In this document: positions 58,577-64,000 of the stretch, piece after piece | Position numbering within the stretch: the stretch's first letter is position 1 | Layout of the letters: each line of letters opens with the position of its first letter | Assembly: GCA_021234155.1 (NCBI GenBank) | Contig: JAJEKV010000073.1 | Span: 1,708,001-1,772,000 of the forward strand | Source of the DNA: Isoetes taiwanensis | Taxonomy: Eukaryota; Streptophyta; Lycopodiopsida; Isoetales; Isoetaceae | DNA length: 64,000 nt | Direction of reading: 5' to 3' | Position numbers and translations under genes: made by a program | The notes under the pieces: model-generated | The model's input: only the letters and a program-made list of their open reading frames with translations | Databases searched by the model: none | Told to the model about the DNA's origin: nothing

Positions 58577-60881
58577 ATTGCATTCATTGGAAAATTATCT
58601 TCTATCAAGCTTGAAAGAGAAGGAGCTGATGATTTTATAATTTATATAGGCTCGTACATTACCATGCAACCATCAACTAGAGGCTACCATCGTGTGAAGA
58701 GAGCTCGTCAAAATGATGTAAATTGCCATTGGAAAGGGAAGGTGCTAGATCTCCAGCAAACAAGAGGAGGTGTCAAAATACAGGTGCAACATTTGTACAG
58801 TCCGACTGATATGGCAAAAGAATCAATTTCCTGCAAAAGGACATTTCCTAACTTGCAAGCCAATTGTAAGTCTATTTTTTTTGTTAATAGATCCTTCATT
58901 TCCTAAACTTTTATCAGTGATATATTCCTTCTATTTGCAGGGTTATGCTTATCTGATCAAGAAGATATAATTTCCCCGGATTGCATCACAAGTGTTTTCC
59001 AAGCATTCCATTATGATATTGGTTCGGTGTTGTTTGAAGGAGAGACAGCCATTCAGTTAAGAGATAATTGCATATGGTTCGGTGTTGTTTGAAGGAGAGA
59101 CAGCCATTCAGTTAAGAGATAATTGCATATGGTTTTATAAACACATGTACTTTCCAAAACTCAAGAAAATCATTGAAATTGCTTTGCCTGATTTTGCAAG
59201 TCTTGATTGTGTTCCTAGAGTAAGTTCAGATATTTTGCTGCTACAAAAGAAACTTTGGATGGAGGTGCAAAGCTTTGGATGATGTGACTCCAAAGAAGAA
59301 GTCCACCCTAAAAAGGCACAGAAGAAGAAAATTAAAGCAGTAGAAACAGGTAAGAAAGCATTTTATTTCAGTGTACAGCAGTTGAGAAGTCTATGACATC
59401 CTATGTTTACAGGTCCTAATCAAGAGGAATCTTCCGAGCGTCAAGATCTAGAGCAGAATACTCTTAAGTTTGTGTCAAATCTTGCTTCTGACATAGTAAA
59501 GGAGGTTGAAGTTCATGACAATGTGAAATTAGGAGAGGTTGAAGACGAGGATTCTGGACCTAAGAAGAATCTGAGTGAGGAAACCGAAAAAGAAGGGAAG
59601 GAAATGGATACTGACTCCGAGAAAACAGTATCAGCAGAGCATAAGAATGATCTCTACAGGTAACTTGATCTACATATCTTACATTTTTATTACATCTAGT
59701 ATCCAACTTAAAAACTTTAAAATACTATGGATAGTAGTAGACGAATGTAGATGATTTGTGTAAATGTACTAGTCATTGAACCCAGACTGCAGTTCTGAAT
59801 ACAGGCCATATGATGCTTTGCTCAACCGAATGATGAAGCTGAAGAAGGCAAGGATCTTCCCAGGATCTTTGCCTGAAATGGAGTGTTATTTATTTGAACA
59901 AGATGTGCTGGACATGGATGTTGGAAAATTTTCCAACCGGCATGTGGATATGTATGCCAGGTACTGGACTTTGAACTTATTCATTTATATGTGTAAGTCA
60001 AGTTAGTAATTTCATCCTTTTCAACTTGTTATAGGTACCTGCAGCTCTGTGTTCCAGATGATAAGAAGGCCGACGTCTGGTTCTTCCCACCGGACAGCTT
60101 CATGGAATTTGCAGCACACTGCAAGGCAAGCGAAAAAGATAAATCTATGGCAGCCTCCGAGCGTGGAAGAGATATTGTAAAGGGAGCTCTTACAAGGACA
60201 AATTGGCTCAAGTGCAGATGGATCATGATTCCAATGCTATGTGCTGTTACTGAACATCACACTTTGGCCATCTTCAACATGGCACTTACTAAGAGTAAGA
60301 ACACCATCAACATTCAGTTCTTCAATTCTGCCGAGGATATTGACGTTGACATGCTTGCACTTAAGAGGTATTTTGTATTTCACATCTCCTTTTATTAAAG
60401 TATATTGAGTAGATTGGATACCATGTTAGCAGCTTCTTTCATTCATTTGCTACAAAGTTGATCTGGTCTTTCAGGCTCCACATCCTTACTATGGCACGCG
60501 GTTGTCTCGAGTGTCCCACTTTCTTGAAGTATGGACAAAACCCTTCACCAGTTGTGAAGATTCATAAGTGTCCACAGCAGAAAGATGGGGATTCATGTGG
60601 CCTCTATGTTGCAGCTTATATGCAGAAGTTTGTAGACACAATCGTGTGTGGTAAAACTACCAATGTGAGTGTCTCATGTTTTTTGTCTTGCAAACAAATG
60701 GTTTCCAATACTTATTATGTAAGTATTGTTGTCACATCTGCAGATTACCCGAAACTAGTTCTTGCCAAAGTATGCGGAGGATCGTCGTGATGTTCTCATC
60801 CGAGCACTACTTCAAGAGTTAGACCACATTCACATCGCACCCGAAACCATTAGACCACCTGGTACTAATAAATGTGGCTGA
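58577..60881 (+). pseudogene. Ulp1-type (SUMO) cysteine protease gene
   Basis: Exons: 58577-58865 (GSYITMQP...VNCHWKGKVLDLQ, possibly BAH-like), 58941 onwards, 59413-59660 (very acidic), about 59785-59960, 60035-60367, 60471-60665 and 60759-60881. The last four give the protease: VWFFPPDSFMEF, CRWIMIPMLCAV, EHHTLAIFNM (His), IQFFNSAED and QQKDGDSCGLYVAAY with the catalytic Cys and oxyanion Gln, ending FLPKYAEDRRDVLIRALL. The Asp of the triad, usually in YDS, appears as Asn in FFNSAED. The second exon contains an exact 55-bp tandem duplication (59021-59130) that breaks the frame. Ulp1 enzymes process or remove SUMO. Either a damaged host gene or cargo of an unrecognised transposon. Confidence 0.72.
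59021..59130 (+). repeat. Exact 55-bp tandem duplication in an exon
   Basis: GGTTCGGTGTTGTTTGAAGG...AATTGCATAT occurs twice without a mismatch (59021-59075 and 59076-59130). 55 is not a multiple of three, so reading runs into a stop soon after the first copy; with a single copy the frame continues to KHMYFPKLKKI. Confidence 0.95.
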
Positions 60882-61005
60882 GAAAGCCTATCCCCATTGT
60901 CACTGCTAAACACTATTTGATTATAAAATACACATTTTTTCATTGAATTTTAATGAATAAAATCTCTTTTTATTCAACTCCACCATACTTTATTGATAAA
61001 TTGCA

Positions 61006-61708
61006 TGTCTTTCATAGCAAGTGTACAGAAAAGGTTGATAGTGTTTGATATCAATAATGTTTTGGCAAAACAAATACATAGGACTTTGGTATCAGATGAT
61101 CAGCTAGTTGGAAATTATGATATAATAGGCGAGAAAGTGATTTAAGGCCCCACCTAGACGAATTCCTCGAATTTGTATTTGAACAGTTTGAAGTAGGAAT
61201 ATGGTCATCAATAGCTCCATGGAACCTATCAAGAGTAGTGGATAAAGTCTTCACAATGACGCAGATAAGGGACTTAAGGTTCACCTTTGATGGAAGCCAC
61301 TGTTTGGAGCTGCCTTTCCGGATTGCAGCTTCTGAATACAAACCTTTGTATCTGAAGCCAATTGAGTTTATATACGAGAAGTATCCAGACAGGAATGAGA
61401 GCAACACACTAATAGTAGACGACTCCGAGGACAAGATGCTCTTCAATCCCAACGAAAATTGCATATGCCCACCTTCATGGCAGGAAAGTGATGTTGAAGA
61501 CACAGGTCTCTTGACGCTTCTGAAACCATGGCTAGAGGCTTTGTTGATAGCACCGGACACACGCAACAAAGATGTGAAGCGTAATCCTTTACGCAATCCA
61601 ACCGATGTATTAACAACAGCTGTCTGGAGGCAAATGCTTTCAGAGGGCTACAAGGACAGAGATGGCATGTCCAGGCTATGGACAAGCTGCAAGAAAGTAA
61701 CATATTGA
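61006..61708 (+). pseudogene. FCP1/NIF-like HAD phosphatase, intronless, frameshifted
   Basis: Start ATG at 61006. HAD motif I is in LIVFDINNVL; the second acidic position is Asn, as in several plant NIF-type proteins. A shift near 61135-61143 changes frame, after which DLRPHLDEFLEFVFEQFEV, IWSS (motif II), LKPIEFIYEKYP (motif III Lys) and TLIVDDSEDKMLFNP (motif IV, DD) follow, then LLKPWLEALLIAP. The FCP1-homology domain dephosphorylates Ser/Thr residues, RNA polymerase II tail in the founding member. A single ~230-codon frame without introns could be a retrocopy. It lies 125 bp after the Ulp1 region on the same strand. All catalytic motifs survive apart from the frameshift. Confidence 0.75.
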
Positions 61709-62001
61709 AACAGCAGAATAGTATGTACTGGCTTCACATCGGCTGTGACCAGATTTTGAATGTAATTTAATGTTAATACTTGTATATATTGGCATCATAT
61801 CTGATATGACCAGGTTGTATATCTTGTGATATGTAATACAAGAGTTTTTGTCTCCATACATGTTCCACTTTCTCCTTTGTTTCATGAATCAAAAGAAAAG
61901 CTATTGATATCCTTTATAACAGAACAAGTTCACATAATAGTTTAACTTCTTCATGCAACAATTGATGAACATTTTGTACTTTCTGATATACATTATGCTT
62001 G
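61709..62001. other. AT-rich spacer before the chromovirus LTR
   Basis: Likely 3' untranslated or intergenic sequence of the phosphatase copy. No gene or repeat is recognised. Confidence 0.45.
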
Positions 62002-62478
62002 TGTCATGAACCTACTCGAAAACAAGGAAAATACGTGGAAAATACGCAAGGAATACGGAAGAAATATGCCAAGATCGGCAAAGAATCTGATATATGAACA
62101 GGAATCAAGAATACAATAGCCCGAAGGCAAGCAGGAATACGAGACAGATGCCTAGAAGGCTCAAGACTGGCGTTGAACCGGAATGGTTTGACAACGATCC
62201 GGATCGCGCCACTCCAATGGATGAGATCGCGCCAAGTGTCGTGCATGCATTTAGGTTCTAGAACATTCTAGAACCTTCTGGAGATAGTCCCACATATGAG
62301 GAAGACGTGAAGGAATGTCTTCAACAAATGTTGGTAGCGCACTTGGCAAGGGTGTGTGACTGGCAAGGGTGTTCAAATCTTGTCTTGTGCAACTACCCTT
62401 TTGCATCCGTGTGACAACCATCTTTTGTACATAGGAGTATAATGTTCGTATGATACGAATATCCGTATGGTCGTCACA
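62002..62478 (-). repeat. 3' LTR of the chromovirus
   Basis: On the minus strand it starts TGTGACGACC after the polypurine tract and ends TCATGACA. It is 477 bp. The left boundary is placed on the terminal inverted TGTCA and is less sure than the right. Confidence 0.7.
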
Positions 62479-62493
62479 CCATCCCCCTCCTAC

Positions 62494-63118
62494 GATGGCG
62501 ACGAGTCCTCGAAGCTGGGGCCGCAGTACTCAGACTTGGCTTATGCGGGTAACGTCGGTGAAACTCCGCAATTTTGTCAGGTGCATTAGTCAGATTCTTG
62601 GCAGGCTCCTAGGTTCTATCACTTGGCGAGTAACCTTCCCAATCGACGAAGTAATACAATCGTCGACGAAGAAACTTGGAGTCCAGAATCTCTCGAACCT
62701 CGAACTCCTCATGATCATCAATCTCGACTGGTGGTGGAGGTGGAGGTACTCGATCCGGAAATGGATTCGCCATATAGGGTTCTAACAAAGACACATGAAA
62801 CACTGGGTGAAGCCGGACTGATGGCGGAAGTTCCAGACGAAGAGCAGCATCACCAACTCGTTCAATGATCCGATAGGGACCTAAGCGCCGGTAGTCGAGC
62901 TTGTTACAAGGGCGAGCTGTCGGCAAATCCCGCCGCAAGAGCCAAACAAGATCACCAACTGCAAAATGAGGAGCGCCCCGACGATGCCGACCGCGCATGA
63001 TGACGATAACCGCTTGGGCCGGAGAAGATGGTCTTTGAAGATCATCCCGAAGCATGCGGAGCTTCTCGAGCCTGTCCCCCTCGCGACGGGATTGACCGAA
63101 GTCATATTCGAGGAGCAA
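62494..63118 (-). pseudogene. Integrase C-terminal region and chromodomain
   Basis: An open frame 62609-63118 with HFAVGDLVWLLRRDLPTARP, KLDYRRLGPYRIIERVGD and HPVFHVSLLEPY (integrase C-terminal, GPY/F-like), a Pro run, then EFEVREILDSKFLRRRLYYF and VDWEGYSPSDRT. After a TAG in place of Trp comes EPAKNL. This is a chromodomain, which in chromoviruses guides integration to modified histone H3. Confidence 0.88.
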
Positions 63119-64000
63119 TCAAAGACCACCAGGGGATGCATGCGAAATTAATAAAGAACGAGTCCGGCTGTGGAGGCATGGACGTAATTATTATAAGCAA
63201 ATTACGCCGGTAGCCAATCAACCCGATCATCCTGGCGATAATTGATGAAGCATCGCAAATATCGCTCAAGGGTTTGATTAGTGCGCTCCACTGCCCATTG
63301 GTCTCGGATGATGTCCGGAAGAGAGCGAAGCGTTCTACATGCAAGAGTTGCAATAGACGCTTCCAAAAACCGGCAACAAATTGAGGGCGCGGTCACTGAC
63401 AATGTTATCTAGTAAGCCATGGAGTCGAACCACCTCTCGAAGCAAGAGAACTGTTGTGGCTTCACTAGAGATAGAAGTGCTGCAAGGAATGAAATGTGCC
63501 ATCTTGGAAAAATGGTCAACAACAACAAGGATGGCGTCATGGCCCAGGAGGATGGAAGCTTCGACAATAAAATCCACGGAAATACTCTTCCAAGGACCGG
63601 CTGAACCGGTAAAGGCTGAAGCAGCCATGAGGAAGATGCCTTGGAACCTTGGTTCGGACGGCCAGATGTCACGGGGATCGAATAAAAGCTTCGACAGAGG
63701 CGAAGACCTGGCCACCAATACTCTCGACTAATAAGTTCAAGAGTCTTGGCTACTCCAAAGTGTCCGCCAGAGGTGAATCATGGCAAGCCCGAAGAACACG
63801 AAGCCTAGAAGCACCATCGGCACATATAGAAGTCCATCACGGGCGAGGGGTCCATCTCGAACCTCAAAACGATCATAGTCCGATCCCATCTCGGCCGAGA
63901 AGATAATGCAGCGCCAATGTGTGAGAATACATCTTGAGCCAATGGATCGGGGGGCGAGATGCTCGAGCAGCACTCCAACAAGGTCAGTATCATGAGGCCT
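63119..64000 (-). pseudogene. Chromovirus integrase core
   Basis: SISVDFI (first Asp), HDAILVVVDHFSKMAHFIP and NIVSDRA (second Asp) occur in frame 63335-63718. After a frame change, ERTNQTLERYLRCFINYRQD appears (63202-63300 region), where the usual ETDGQ box is altered. Further right (63737-63993) a broken N-terminal zinc-binding region is suggested. At least three frame changes. Confidence 0.75.

Larger units (their letters stand above)
62002..64000 (-). mobile_element. Chromovirus (Ty3) LTR retrotransposon, 3' part
   Basis: Runs off the right edge. On the minus strand it has integrase, integrase C-terminal region, chromodomain, polypurine tract (GTAGGAGGGGGATGG, 62479-62493) and the 3' LTR (62002-62478). 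Several frame changes and a Trp-to-stop change in the chromodomain (TAG at about 62606) show decay. The left target duplication would be GCTTG (61997-62001) if the LTR end is right. Confidence 0.85.

Overview
The window looks like nuclear DNA of a land plant with a very high transposon load. The evidence is Ty3-type LTR retrotransposons primed by initiator-Met tRNA, a Tat-like Ty3 element with an additional archaeal-type RNase H, a CACTA DNA transposon, L1-type LINEs, a chromodomain Ty3 element and a five-exon GDSL esterase gene. A fern or other seed-free plant is my guess from the style of the elements; the sequence does not prove it. Exon models were made by eye.

Layout. 1-8.8 kb: relic DNA with a LINE ORF1-like gene, a 0.64 kb Mutator-type MITE with a 9-bp target duplication and a 1.1 kb tandem duplication. 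8.79-18.81 kb: a CACTA element with 29-bp inverted ends and ATT target duplications, carrying a truncated Tnp2 start, a multi-exon accessory gene and an inserted solo LTR (13302-14819, target duplication GAGCA). 20.73-22.50 kb: a GDSL esterase/lipase gene on the minus strand that reads through intact. 22.7-26.6 kb: two copies of a degenerate intergenic segment. 26.6-55.74 kb: a nest of insertions in LINE DNA. A minus-strand LINE (26.64-27.23 and 43.50-44.69 kb) is split by a Tat-like element (27232-43497, target duplication AGTAA). That element is split by a second LTR element on the minus strand (29339-38013, target duplication GAATA) with an aberrant fold-back end. A plus-strand LINE part (44.7-45.37 and 55.53-55.74 kb) is split by a third element (45374-55532). 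55.97-60.88 kb: coiled-coil/RING-like exons followed by a Ulp1-type SUMO-protease region. 61.0-61.7 kb: an FCP1/NIF-like HAD phosphatase with a frameshift. 62.0-64.0 kb: the 3' end of a minus-strand chromovirus running off the window.

The most unusual item is in the 45374-55532 element. Between its primer-binding site and its gag it carries extra ORFs, and the first ends in a complete histone H3 fold (48683-48982). It keeps gag and protease but only the first stretch of reverse transcriptase, so it must depend on another element's pol. The 29339-38013 element has a related LTR and a decayed gag zinc knuckle in the matching place, so a non-autonomous family is likely. The solo LTR and these two LTRs also share nested palindromes at both LTR ends, whose arms differ in sequence but still pair.
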